Positions 15,514-24,806 of a stretch of 64,000 nucleotides of DNA are shown piece by piece (positions within the stretch are counted from its first letter, which is position 1; each line of letters opens with the position of its first letter). Source of the stretch: CAZHHH01 sp052400685 (GTDB lineage Bacteria; Bacteroidota; Bacteroidia; Bacteroidales; Marinilabiliaceae); the NCBI GenBank assembly GCA_052400685.1, contig JBQTGJ010000001.1. One strand, 5' to 3'. The position numbers were made by a program, and so were the translations under genes. The notes under the pieces are model-generated. The model had not been told where the DNA came from. It saw only the letters and a program-made list of their open reading frames with translations, and did not search any database.

Positions 15514-18500
15514 ATGACCAGAACGGAATTGTTAAAGGCTGTGGCTCGTGAGCGTATTTTGTTACTCGATGGGGCTATGGGCAGTTTAATACAGAAGTAT
15601 CAACTGAAGGAGGCTGATTTCAGAGGAGAACGATTTGCGAATCATCAGTCGTCGGTTCAGGGCAATAACGATTTGTTGTCGTTAACGCGCCCCGATATTA
15701 TTTCTACCATTCATCGTCTGTATCTGGATGCCGGTTCCGACATTATTGAGACCAATACGTTTAATGCCAATCGGATTTCTCAGGCCGATTATCATATGGA
15801 GGGGCTGGTGTATGAACTGAACAAGGTGTCGGCACAACTGGCAGCTGAAGCTGCTGCTGCTATGTCCACGCCTGAGAAACCCCGTTTTGTGGCCGGGTCT
15901 ATGGGCCCTACCAATAAAACGGCTTCGTTGTCGCCCGACGTGAATAACCCCGGTTATAGAGCTGTGACCTTCGACGATCTGGTGGAGACTTATGCTGAGC
16001 AGGCTGTTGGTCTACTGGATGGCGGTGTGGATATGTTGCTGCTCGAAACGATTTTTGATACGCTGAACGCCAAAGCGGCCTTGTTTGGAATCAAAAGAGA
16101 GCTCAGAAAGAGGCATCTCGAAGATTTTCCTGTCATGGTGTCTGTCACGGTGGCAGATGCCAGTGGGCGTACCTTATCGGGACAAACGCTTGAGGCGTTC
16201 CTGATATCAGTGGAACCCATGCCGTTGTTTTCCATTGGTCTTAACTGTTCGTTCGGGGCCAAAGAATTGAGAAGTTATGTGGAAGAATTAGGCCGCAAAA
16301 CGTCTTTGCTAATTAGTGCTTATCCCAACGCCGGACTGCCAAATCAGTTTGGCGATTACGATGAAACGCCCGATGAAATGGCGCCTCAGATTTTTGAGTA
16401 TCTAAATCAGGGGCTGGTGAATATTATTGGTGGTTGTTGTGGTACTACACCTGATCATATCGCTGCTTTTGCACGTTATATTAAAGACGGGAAGCCACAT
16501 GTGCCACCGGTATTAAAACCGCAAACAAAGTTAAGTGGACTGGAGCCGTTGGTGTTTTCTGCTGAAATAAATTTTGTGAATGTGGGAGAAAGGGCTAATG
16601 TGGCCGGGTCTAAACGTTTTGCCCGTTTAATTAGTGAGGAAAAGTACGAAGAGGCTTTGTCGGTAGTTCGCGACCAGGTGGATGGTGGAGCTCAGATTAT
16701 TGATGTTAATATGGACGATGCCATGCTAGATGCGGAGAAGGAGATGGTGACTTTTCTCAACCTGATGGCGTCGGAACCCGAAATAGCCCGTCTGCCTGTC
16801 ATGATCGACTCGTCACGCTGGAGTGTTCTCGAAGCCGGATTAAAATGTATGCAGGGTAAATCGGTGGTGAACTCGATCAGTTTAAAGGAAGGTGAAGCTG
16901 TTTTTCTGGATCATGCAGCTAAAATTCGTCAGTATGGCGCGGCAGCTGTCGTGATGGCTTTTGATGAAAAAGGACAGGCCGATAGTTTTGATCGTCGCAT
17001 TGCTATCTGCAGCCGTGCGTATAAGTTGTTGACAGAGAAAATAGGGTTTCCGCCCGAGGATATTATTTTTGATCCCAATGTGCTGGCTGTTGCAACCGGT
17101 ATTGAAGTTCATAATAATTATGCCATCGATTTTATTGAGACCACCCGTTGGATAAAGGAAAATCTGCCACATTGCAAAGTGAGCGGTGGTGTCAGCAATC
17201 TTTCGTTTTCTTTCCGGGGTAACGACAAAGTACGTGAAGCCATTCATTCGGTGTTTTTATTTTATGCTATCAAGGCTGGCATGGACATGGGTATTGTTAA
17301 CCCCGGAATGTTGCAGATTTATGATGAAATAGAACCTGAATTACTGGAATTGGTGGAGGATGTCGTATTAAACCGACGCCCGGATGCCACTGAGCGGCTG
17401 GTTGATAAGGCTGAAAGTTATAAGCTGGAGCCCACCGATGCTGTGGTGAAACATGATGCATGGCGCGACGAAACGCTGGAGAACCGTTTGCAGCATTCGC
17501 TGATTAAGGGGATTGTCGATTATTTGGAGGAGGATTTGATGGAAGCCAGAGCCATATATCCATCTTCACTCGATATTATTGAGAAACCCCTGATGGATGG
17601 AATGAATGTAGTGGGCGATCTGTTTGGATCGGGAAAGATGTTTTTACCGCAAGTGGTAAAAACGGCTCGTGTGATGAAAAAGGCCGTTGCCTGGTTGCAA
17701 CCTTTTATTGAAGAGGAGAAGCGGGCTTCGGGTCAGGAACCCACAAAAGCCGGTAGAATATTGATGGCTACTGTTAAAGGGGATGTTCATGATATAGGTA
17801 AAAATATTGTGGGCGTTATACTGGCTTGTAACAATTACGATGTGATTGATTTGGGCGTGATGGTGCCGGCAGCGAAGATTCTGGAGGAGGCTGTGAAGCA
17901 GGATGTTGATATTATTGGGCTGAGCGGACTAATAACGCCTTCGCTGGAAGAGATGGCTAATGTGGCCCGCGAAATGGAACGCAATGGTTTTACCATGCCG
18001 TTACTAATTGGTGGTGCCACAACATCGGCTGTGCATACAGCGGTTAAAATTGATCCTTTTTATTCGGGTGCGGTGGCTTATGTTAAAGATGCCTCAAAGA
18101 GTGCACAGGTTGTGGGAGCCTTGATGTCACCGCGCGATCACGATAGTTTTATAAGCGGTATAAGTGACGAATTTAAGCGACTTAGGGTCGCTAACGATAA
18201 TAAAAAGAAGCGTTCTTATCTTTCGTTGGCTGCGGCACGCGAAAAAAAATATACCATCAATTGGGATGCCGGTCAGGTGCATGTACCCCTTAAGCCTGGT
18301 ATTCATGTCTTTGATGATTATCCCATTGATGAGATTATCCCTTTTATTGACTGGACGTTTTTTTATCACGCGTGGCGTTTAACAGGTAATTATGATGGGA
18401 TGGATGCATTAACCGATGCGGATTCGGTTGATATTTGGCTGGAGAGGTTTAAGTCTGACGACGCTAAAGCAAAAGCCGGCGAGGCACTTAAATTATATCG

Positions 18501-19248
18501 TGATGCATTGCAGATGCTTCAGAAGATTAAGGATGATAAAATGGTGCGTCCCAGAGCCGTTATCGGTATTTGGCCGGCCAATTCGGTGGATGATGATATT
18601 GAAGTTTATGATGTTGATGATCCCGGAAAAAGAATGTGTACTTTTCATCACATCCGAGAGCAGCAGGAAAAACCAGGCAAGAAGAATTATTACTGTTTGT
18701 CCGATTTTGTGGCTCCTAAAGGGAGTGGTGTGAAAGATTATATTGGTGGTTTTGCGGTATCGGCAGGCGAGGGTATAGAACCATGGATTGAGAAATATGA
18801 AGCCGATAGTGACGACTACAAAGCCATTTTGCTTAAGTCGCTGGCCGACCGTCTGGCGGAAGCGCTGGCTGAGTTGATGCATTTTAGGGTGAGACGCGAG
18901 TTCTGGGGCTATCAGCCTGATGAGGTATTTGATCATGATAGCCTTGTGCGGGAACGGTATCGTGGTATTCGGCCGGCGTTAGGTTATCCGGCCTGTCCTG
19001 ATCACAGTGAGAAACGGGCATTATTTGATTTGTTGCATGCCGAAAAAAATGCGGGTATCTCTTTAACTGAACATTTTAGTATGTACCCTAATGCCAGTGT
19101 TAGTGGTATCTATCTGGCACATCCCGAAGCTATTTATTTTGGGGTCGGTAAAATTCAGTCCGATCAGGTTGAAGATCTGGCCCGACGAAAAGGGGTTTCT
19201 GTTGCAGAGGTGGAGAAATGGATTCCTACAATGTTGGCTTATAAATAG
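15514..19248 (+). CDS. metH: Cobalamin-dependent methionine synthase
   Basis: Transfers a methyl group from 5-methyl-THF to homocysteine through bound cobalamin. All four modules are present in 1244 aa: homocysteine domain (1-330) with zinc ligands in GLNCSFGA and GGCCGTTPDH; pterin-binding domain (about 345-620) opening INFVNVGERANVAGS; cobalamin domain with DVHDIGKN at 757-764, the His being the axial ligand; and the AdoMet activation domain with RPALGYPACPDHSEK near 1150. Lengths are normal. No cobalamin-riboswitch B12 box was recognised upstream. The stop codon TAG overlaps the left end of a decayed R2 element. metF follows 163 bp later. Confidence 0.98.
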   Translation: MTRTELLKAVARERILLLDGAMGSLIQKYQLKEADFRGERFANHQSSVQGNNDLLSLTRPDIISTIHRLYLDAGSDIIETNTFNANRISQADYHMEGLVYELNKVSAQLAAEAAAAMSTPEKPRFVAGSMGPTNKTASLSPDVNNPGYRAVTFDDLVETYAEQAVGLLDGGVDMLLLETIFDTLNAKAALFGIKRELRKRHLEDFPVMVSVTVADASGRTLSGQTLEAFLISVEPMPLFSIGLNCSFGAKELRSYVEELGRKTSLLISAYPNAGLPNQFGDYDETPDEMAPQIFEYLNQGLVNIIGGCCGTTPDHIAAFARYIKDGKPHVPPVLKPQTKLSGLEPLVFSAEINFVNVGERANVAGSKRFARLISEEKYEEALSVVRDQVDGGAQIIDVNMDDAMLDAEKEMVTFLNLMASEPEIARLPVMIDSSRWSVLEAGLKCMQGKSVVNSISLKEGEAVFLDHAAKIRQYGAAAVVMAFDEKGQADSFDRRIAICSRAYKLLTEKIGFPPEDIIFDPNVLAVATGIEVHNNYAIDFIETTRWIKENLPHCKVSGGVSNLSFSFRGNDKVREAIHSVFLFYAIKAGMDMGIVNPGMLQIYDEIEPELLELVEDVVLNRRPDATERLVDKAESYKLEPTDAVVKHDAWRDETLENRLQHSLIKGIVDYLEEDLMEARAIYPSSLDIIEKPLMDGMNVVGDLFGSGKMFLPQVVKTARVMKKAVAWLQPFIEEEKRASGQEPTKAGRILMATVKGDVHDIGKNIVGVILACNNYDVIDLGVMVPAAKILEEAVKQDVDIIGLSGLITPSLEEMANVAREMERNGFTMPLLIGGATTSAVHTAVKIDPFYSGAVAYVKDASKSAQVVGALMSPRDHDSFISGISDEFKRLRVANDNKKKRSYLSLAAAREKKYTINWDAGQVHVPLKPGIHVFDDYPIDEIIPFIDWTFFYHAWRLTGNYDGMDALTDADSVDIWLERFKSDDAKAKAGEALKLYRDALQMLQKIKDDKMVRPRAVIGIWPANSVDDDIEVYDVDDPGKRMCTFHHIREQQEKPGKKNYYCLSDFVAPKGSGVKDYIGGFAVSAGEGIEPWIEKYEADSDDYKAILLKSLADRLAEALAELMHFRVRREFWGYQPDEVFDHDSLVRERYRGIRPALGYPACPDHSEKRALFDLLHAEKNAGISLTEHFSMYPNASVSGIYLAHPEAIYFGVGKIQSDQVEDLARRKGVSVAEVEKWIPTMLAYK

Positions 19249-19373
19249 TGACTGTCCGTAAAATTAAGTATTTGAAATATGAAGTTCAGCGTCATTATAA
19301 TTAAGGTGTTTCCTTTTCGCAAATGGCTGTTTTTATGGCTAGCATAATGAAATCGTTGGACTTAATAAACAAA
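19248..19373. repeat. Decayed R2 MITE-like element at the metH stop codon
   Basis: Starts GTGACTGTCCGTAAAATTAAGT directly after TAAATA (19242-19247), the same hexamer that is duplicated around the intact copy at 36 kb. The body keeps TATTTGAAATATGAAGTTC and CAAATGGCTGTTTTTATG, GCATAA and GGACTTAATAAACAA. The right end and right target repeat are lost. Compared with 36175-36394 and 59012-59153 by eye. Confidence 0.65.
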
Positions 19374-19411
19374 TTCCAGATCGTTGTATTGTTTCCTTAA
19401 CTGTGTCAATT

Positions 19412-20368
19412 ATGTTAACAGCTGCCCAGATGATTCGGGAGGTCTCAGCTCCTTCTTTTTCGTTTGAATTGTTGCCCCCGTTAAAGGGGAACAGTATCAA
19501 ACGTGTTTTTAATACGGTGGAGGTGTTAAAGGAATTTAAGCCTTTGTTTGTAAATATTACTTCGCATCGTGATGAGGTGTATCAACACGATGAGGAAAGC
19601 GGGCTGGTGGAACGTCTGGTTTTTCGTAAAAGACCCGGTACTGTGGCAGTTGCGGCGGCCATCAAACACAGGTACGGTCTGCGGGTGGTTCCACATATCA
19701 TTTGTAACGGCTTCACAAAAAGTGAAACGGAATATGCGTTGATCGATCTGAATTTTTTGGGTATTCATGATTTGTTATTTGTGCGGGGCGACAGTCGTTA
19801 TCAGGGTTCTCATTTTCAGTGGCGGGACGGAGGTCATAAACATACCCTGGATTTAATTCATCAGGTGACTGAACTTAATAAGGGGCATTTCCTCGATTCA
19901 ACAGCAACTGAAGTTTTTGAAACGCCTTTTAGTTTTGGTGTAGCTGGTTATCCCGAGAAACATGTTGAAGCGCCTGATTTGGATTCGGATGTTTATTGGT
20001 TGAAAAAAAAGGTGGATGCGGGTGCCGAATATGTCATTACCCAGATGTTTTTTGATAACAACCGCTTTTTTGATTTTGTGAAGCGTTGTCGAAAGGTTGG
20101 AATTGATGTTCCCATCGTGCCCGGGTTGAAACCGGTAACGACCAAAGACCAGTTGAGCGTGCTCCCCGATATTTTTAATATACAATTTCCAACTCAGCTG
20201 GCTGCTGAGCTACGTCGTTGTAAAACCGATGAAGACGCTGCTCGGGTTGGCGTGGAATGGTCTGTTTGTCAATCTAAAGAGTTGCTGGCAAACGGCTTTA
20301 ATCTGATTCATTTTTTTTCGATGATGGCGACCGGCAGTGTGAGTAAGATTGCCGGACAAATCTATTGA
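19412..20368 (+). CDS. metF: Methylenetetrahydrofolate reductase
   Basis: Reduces 5,10-methylene-THF to 5-methyl-THF, the methyl donor for the adjacent metH product. About 318 residues forming the FAD-binding TIM barrel: FSFELLPPLKGNS near the start (catalytic Glu), FVNITSHRDE, HIICNGFTKSE, NDLLF-type LLFVRGDSR, and AEYVITQMFFDN (substrate/FAD contact). The frame extends to GTG 19403, but ATG 19412 gives the normal family start and is preferred. The gene lies between the R2 remnant and an aldehyde dehydrogenase gene. Confidence 0.95.
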   Translation: MLTAAQMIREVSAPSFSFELLPPLKGNSIKRVFNTVEVLKEFKPLFVNITSHRDEVYQHDEESGLVERLVFRKRPGTVAVAAAIKHRYGLRVVPHIICNGFTKSETEYALIDLNFLGIHDLLFVRGDSRYQGSHFQWRDGGHKHTLDLIHQVTELNKGHFLDSTATEVFETPFSFGVAGYPEKHVEAPDLDSDVYWLKKKVDAGAEYVITQMFFDNNRFFDFVKRCRKVGIDVPIVPGLKPVTTKDQLSVLPDIFNIQFPTQLAAELRRCKTDEDAARVGVEWSVCQSKELLANGFNLIHFFSMMATGSVSKIAGQIY

Positions 20369-20434
20369 ATGAGGTTTGAGTTTATCCGTCTTTTAGGTTA
20401 TATTCGTATAAATCTTCATTAAATATGATTTGTT

Positions 20435-21802
20435 ATGCTTATAAGATCCGTAAATCCTGCAACAAATGAGGTGGTTCGTGAGTTTGAAGAGATGCAGATG
20501 AGCGAGGTCGATGAAGTTCTCGATCATTCATTAACCGCTTTTTATAATTGGCGCAAAGTTTCGCTTGATAAAAGACGTGATTTAATCCTTTGTCTGGCTG
20601 TTTTATTGGAGGCCCAACGCGAAGGCTTAGCCTATAATATCAGTATTGAAATGGGTAAGCCAATTCGTCAATCACGAGCCGAAATTGATAAGTGTAGCTG
20701 GTTATGTCGTTATTATGCCGATCACGCTGAGGCTTTTTTGTGCCCCGAAGTGGTGGAAACTTCATTTTCCAGTTCTCGCGTGGTTTTTAGACCGTTAGGT
20801 CCGGTTTTGGCCATTATGCCATGGAATTTTCCCTTTTGGCAGGTGTTGCGATTTTCAGTGCCTGCATTGTTGGCCGGGAATACGGTGATTTTAAAACATG
20901 CCTCAAATGTTTCGGGGTGTGCTCTGGCCATTGAACAGCTCATGAAAGAGGCCGGTTTCCCATTTAAGGTTTTTCAAACTATTTTGTTGAGTAGCAACCG
21001 TATCAGTAGGGTGATTGGTGACAGGCGTATTCGGGCTGTTACATTTACCGGCAGTACGCCGGCAGGACAAGCAGTAGGTTCTGCTGCCGGGCAAAGTCTG
21101 AAAAAATCGGTCCTCGAACTGGGAGGAAGCGATCCTTATATTATTTTGGCTGATGCCGATGTGAAAAAGGCGGCCGAAGCCTGTGTGAAAGCCCGACTTG
21201 CCAATGCCGGACAGAGTTGTATTTCGGCGAAACGTTTTATAGTGGAGGCCCCTGTTTTTGACGAGTTTCAGCAATTTATGGTCCAGGGATTTTCTAAAGT
21301 GAAGATGGGCGACCCCCTCAATGATGATACTGATTTGGGGCCTATAGCACGGGTCAATTTGCGGCTCGATCTGGAGGCTCAGGTTAATAATAGCATTGAA
21401 AAGGGGGCCGGGTTGGTTTTGGGTGGTGCTATGGCGGGTATTTCTGGTAATTATTATCCGCCGACGATACTGAATGATGTGAATTCCGGAATGCCTGCCT
21501 GGCACGACGAGTTGTTCGGCCCTGTGGCGGCTTTGATAAAAGTACAAAATGCCGAGGAGGCCGTTTCTGTTGCCAATGACACTAATTATGGGTTGGGAGC
21601 GGCGATTTTTACCTCCGATTTGGATCGTGGTATTTATTTGGCCGACAATGAGCTGGAGGTAGGAACTTGTTTTGTGAACGATTTTGTTCGGTCCGACCCC
21701 CGATTACCTTTTGGAGGTGTTAAGGATAGTGGTTATGGCAGAGAATTGGGCTTGTTCGGATTGCGTGAATTTGTGAACGTTAAAACGGTGGTGGTGTGCT
21801 GA
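20435..21802 (+). CDS. NAD(P)-dependent aldehyde dehydrogenase, succinate-semialdehyde type
   Basis: A 455-residue ALDH superfamily enzyme. Seen: PWNFPFWQVLRFS (cofactor-side loop), FTGSTPAGQAVGSAAG, the glutamate in LELGGSDPYII and the catalytic cysteine in NAGQSCISAKRF, then ELFGPVAAL. The short N-terminus, lack of the usual extension and the GQSC context are those of the GabD1/Sad group of succinate-semialdehyde dehydrogenases, so oxidation of succinate semialdehyde to succinate is the best guess. A 4-hydroxybutyrate-type CoA-transferase is encoded at 36.5 kb, which would fit the same metabolism. The stop overlaps the recX start by one base (TGATG). Confidence 0.85.
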   Translation: MLIRSVNPATNEVVREFEEMQMSEVDEVLDHSLTAFYNWRKVSLDKRRDLILCLAVLLEAQREGLAYNISIEMGKPIRQSRAEIDKCSWLCRYYADHAEAFLCPEVVETSFSSSRVVFRPLGPVLAIMPWNFPFWQVLRFSVPALLAGNTVILKHASNVSGCALAIEQLMKEAGFPFKVFQTILLSSNRISRVIGDRRIRAVTFTGSTPAGQAVGSAAGQSLKKSVLELGGSDPYIILADADVKKAAEACVKARLANAGQSCISAKRFIVEAPVFDEFQQFMVQGFSKVKMGDPLNDDTDLGPIARVNLRLDLEAQVNNSIEKGAGLVLGGAMAGISGNYYPPTILNDVNSGMPAWHDELFGPVAALIKVQNAEEAVSVANDTNYGLGAAIFTSDLDRGIYLADNELEVGTCFVNDFVRSDPRLPFGGVKDSGYGRELGLFGLREFVNVKTVVVC

Positions 21803-22254
21803 TGGATTTTGCTAAGGCATTTGAGAAGGCCACTGCTTTGTGCGCCCGTAAAGAATACTGCGTTTCTGAAATGGTGAGCAAGTTGAAGAGATGGGAGACG
21901 CCGGAAGAATTGATTCCCCAGGTGATCGAAAAGTTAAAGGCAAATGCTTTTCTCGATGAAAATCGATATGCCCGGTTTTTTGTGCGCGATAAGTCTAAAT
22001 TTAATAAATGGGGCGTTCGGAAGATTGCCTGGGCTTTGCGTCAAAAAAAAATTCCCGAGGATATTGCCGGGGAGGCGTTGGCTCAAATTAGTGCAGATGA
22101 TTCGTTGGATACGTTGATAAATTTACTCTCAGGTAAAAACAGAACCTTGAAATTTGATGATCCCTATAAACGAAAAGCGGCCCTGGTGCGTTTTGCCATG
22201 TCAAGAGGATTCGATTATGAGATGACTCTTAAAGTTGTGGAGCGTTTTTTGTAA
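21802..22254 (+). CDS. recX: Regulatory protein RecX
   Basis: RecX limits RecA filament growth. The 150-residue product is three tandem three-helix repeats, with the family landmarks YCVSEMVSKLKRW, FLDENRYARFFVRDK, WGVRKIAWALRQKKI and RFAMSRGFDYEMTLKVV. The frame opens at GTG 21796, but ATG 21802, which overlaps the upstream stop as TGATG, is the natural start and implies coupling to the aldehyde dehydrogenase gene. recA itself is not in the window. Confidence 0.93.
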   Translation: MDFAKAFEKATALCARKEYCVSEMVSKLKRWETPEELIPQVIEKLKANAFLDENRYARFFVRDKSKFNKWGVRKIAWALRQKKIPEDIAGEALAQISADDSLDTLINLLSGKNRTLKFDDPYKRKAALVRFAMSRGFDYEMTLKVVERFL

Positions 22255-22350
22255 CTTACCGACGATGAGTTTAAAGAGATCTGTGTCATTTATGTGAATG
22301 ATATATTTGATCCTTATTGTTCGATAATAGCATCTGAAAACCTATATATT

Positions 22351-23727
22351 ATGAACCGCATATTTTTAATCCCTTTTTTATTTTTTTTGTGTTATCCGTT
22401 GTCTGCCGAAACAGCGCGTAAGCCTCACTGGGTGAAACACAGGCCTTCGGGCGATGCGTATTATATCGGGATTGGCATGGCGCGTAAAGAGGCATCAGGC
22501 ATGGAATACGCCCGTGAGGCGCGCAATTATGCGCTTCGTGAGTTGAGCTCTGAAATTAAAGTGACCGTGGCTTCCAATTCCATATTGAGTCAGTTTGAAA
22601 ATAATTTTCAGTTTCGGGAGCAGTTTGAATCTAAGGTTTATACTTCTGTTGAACAGACTCTGGAAGGTTATGAGGTTCAAACCTGGGAAAATAAGAAGGA
22701 GTACTGGGTCATGCTACGCTTGAATAAGCAGCAATATGCCATGCGGCGTCAGCAGAAGCTGGATAAAGCCAAAATGTTGGCTTCAGGTTATTTTTCCGAG
22801 GCGCGCAGGAGTGTGTCTAAAGGAGATGTGGTGGCGGCTTTGACTTCATATTACAAGGCCGTAGAGGCTTTACAGGATCATGTTGGTGAAGATTTGACAG
22901 ATCGTTCGGTGGACGGAACCGTGAATTATGCCACTGATATAATGAGCGATTTGAGGTCCTTGTATCGCAATCTCGAATTTAAGGCCGCATCGGGAACCTA
23001 TCAGGCTGCTTTTTCGAAGTTATCCTCCCAACCGTTAATGTTAAATGTCAGGTTTTTTAATGATGGACAGGCTTTCCCGGTGGCGGGTTGCCCTGTGAAA
23101 TTTGAATTCTCATCGGGCGATGGTGAATTGAGTGCCGATGCTGTTACCGAGGCAGATGGAATGGCTAAGGCCCTTATCACCCGTTTTATTTCAAAGCGAA
23201 AGCTTCAAACAGTTACAGCCAGTCTGGATGTTCAATCCTTACTTAAAAATACGGGTATCGAAAGTGATCTGGTGAAATGGTTTTTGCCCCAGTCTGAGAT
23301 TCCTATGGCGTCGTTTAAAATAGCATTGCAGCGGTCAACGGCTCTTTTTTCTGCCGAGGAGGTTGTCTTTGGCTACAAGGACGATCGTCTCACTTTCTCA
23401 AATTTGGTAAAGTCGGTGTTGAATGATAATTATTTTTCTTTTACTAACAATCCCGATAAGGCAGAATATGTGGTTAAACTGCAGTTGCAGTTTCGTAAAG
23501 GAGAAGAAAAAAAGGGAACTGGTTACGCTGTGTTCCTGGTACATGCCGATATGTTTATAACGATTTATGACGTTGTGCAGCAGACGGAGATATTTTCTGA
23601 GAGTTATACCGACGTGAAGGGGATGTTACCGGGAAGTTATGATAAAGCTTTGCGTGAGGCACGTGATAAGCTGATGCAGAAGGTGGAATACGAACTATTG
23701 CCCCGACTGGATAAGCTGGATATTTGA
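22351..23727 (+). CDS. Secreted LPP20-type protein with an Ig-like middle domain
   Basis: About 458 residues with signal peptide MNRIFLIPFLFFLCYPLSAE. An LPP20/FlgT-N-like domain follows (HWVKHRPSGDAYYIGIGMA, AREARNYALRELSSEIKV), then a helical tetratricopeptide-like stretch, an Ig-like/invasin-type domain (GCPVKFEFSSGDGELSADAVT, about 255-300) and a C-terminal domain resembling proteins that set outer-membrane lipoprotein complexes. An in-frame ATG at 22294 precedes the signal peptide, so I place the start at ATG 22351. Function unknown; similar proteins occur in bacteria that build envelope complexes. The next gene is convergent. Confidence 0.75.
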   Translation: MNRIFLIPFLFFLCYPLSAETARKPHWVKHRPSGDAYYIGIGMARKEASGMEYAREARNYALRELSSEIKVTVASNSILSQFENNFQFREQFESKVYTSVEQTLEGYEVQTWENKKEYWVMLRLNKQQYAMRRQQKLDKAKMLASGYFSEARRSVSKGDVVAALTSYYKAVEALQDHVGEDLTDRSVDGTVNYATDIMSDLRSLYRNLEFKAASGTYQAAFSKLSSQPLMLNVRFFNDGQAFPVAGCPVKFEFSSGDGELSADAVTEADGMAKALITRFISKRKLQTVTASLDVQSLLKNTGIESDLVKWFLPQSEIPMASFKIALQRSTALFSAEEVVFGYKDDRLTFSNLVKSVLNDNYFSFTNNPDKAEYVVKLQLQFRKGEEKKGTGYAVFLVHADMFITIYDVVQQTEIFSESYTDVKGMLPGSYDKALREARDKLMQKVEYELLPRLDKLDI

Positions 23728-23739
23728 TGGTTTGTAATG

Positions 23740-23756
23740 GGGAAATGGCATTTCCC
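23740..23756. terminator. Hairpin between convergent genes
   Basis: GGGAAATG-G-CATTTCCC is a perfect 8 bp inverted repeat in the 49 bp between two convergent stop codons. There is no T-run on either side, so it is a possible bidirectional terminator or mRNA end-stabilising stem rather than a classical terminator. Confidence 0.35.
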
Positions 23757-23776
23757 TCCTGATACCGGTGTTTTAC

Positions 23777-24643
23777 TTATTGTGAGGAAAGGATGTTGGC
23801 CGGATGAATGGTATATATTATGCCCGGCAGAGCGGTGATGGCCGATGTTACGTAGAATAATAAGCTTAGTGTTACGGCTGTATTGGCATTGACTCCCAGT
23901 TGAGTGGCACCCCACATGAAGACCATTTCGCGTGCCCCGATTCCTCCAAGCGTTATTGGTACCGATCCGGCTATTGCAGAAAGAAAAAACAGGAACAGAT
24001 AATCATCGTAACCGGAGCTGTTATTTACCCCCAATGATTTTAGAATCATGACCGCTGCAATCATTTGTAAACTTTGACTAAGAAGGGACCATAGCAGCGT
24101 CTTTATAAAGCCGGGTTTGAGTTTTTCGTTAAAAAAACAGAGAAAGAGGTAATAGCCCAGGGCTATCAATGGAACGGTAATCCAGAGCCATTGTCGTAGC
24201 GGAATTTGTATTTCAATAAATGCAACGAGCACTGCCAGCATCATTACAATGATTGCCAGTCCGCTGACGCGGTCAGAGAGAATGGCGCCTATTGTTTGTC
24301 TAAGATTATTGTTTTCGTGTTTGTGAATGAGATAGACTTTGAAACCGTCACCGCCTACACCACCCGGTAAAAAGAGATTGTAAAAAAGGCCCAGCCAGTA
24401 AAGCCTTAAATTTTGGATAAAAGTAATATTCAAGGGAAGCAATTTGAACAGAGATAGTAGGCGGCGTGACGCAACAATTTGTGACCCGATAAAAAATATC
24501 AGGGCTATCAGAAGCCATGCATAATCGGCTGAGGTGATTTTTTCCCAGGTCTTGGCGAGATTGATGTTGGAAAAAACGTAATACAGCGCAGCCGAGCTGA
24601 GTGTTATTTTGAGAATTAAATTGAGTAGCTTTTTTCTGCTCAT
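23777..24643 (-). CDS. Lysylphosphatidylglycerol synthase TM-region/flippase-like membrane protein
   Basis: A 288-residue polytopic membrane protein with about seven to eight hydrophobic segments. Landmarks are GLFYNLFLPGGVGGDGFKVY and PITLGGIGAREMVF, both signatures of the UPF0104/LPG_synthase_TM (AglD2-like) family. The synthase catalytic domain of MprF is absent, so this is the membrane half only; such proteins are proposed lipid or glycolipid flippases. Substrate unknown. It lies on the strand of the KamA-like gene, 163 bp downstream, but a terminator separates them. Confidence 0.85.
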   Translation of the reverse strand: MSRKKLLNLILKITLSSAALYYVFSNINLAKTWEKITSADYAWLLIALIFFIGSQIVASRRLLSLFKLLPLNITFIQNLRLYWLGLFYNLFLPGGVGGDGFKVYLIHKHENNNLRQTIGAILSDRVSGLAIIVMMLAVLVAFIEIQIPLRQWLWITVPLIALGYYLFLCFFNEKLKPGFIKTLLWSLLSQSLQMIAAVMILKSLGVNNSSGYDDYLFLFFLSAIAGSVPITLGGIGAREMVFMWGATQLGVNANTAVTLSLLFYVTSAITALPGIIYTIHPANILSSQ

Positions 24644-24732
24644 AAATTGAACTCCTTTTATAAAAGGTGTAAAATTATAATTTTATTTAATTTTTGCTAA
24701 TCGGGCAGCTGTTTGTCTATCAGTAAATGTGC

Positions 24733-24781
24733 CAAAAAAGAAGCAGACCCCAAAGAATTATATCTTGTTGGATCTGCTTTT
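24733..24781 (-). terminator. Intrinsic terminator after the KamA-like gene
   Basis: On the minus strand AAGCAGATCC pairs with GGGTCTGCTT (one mismatch region) around an 18-nt loop, followed immediately by CTTTTTTGG. It sits 26 bp past the stop at 24807. Confidence 0.75.
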
Positions 24782-24806
24782 GTGTGTTTGAATCAGCAAT
24801 TATGTA

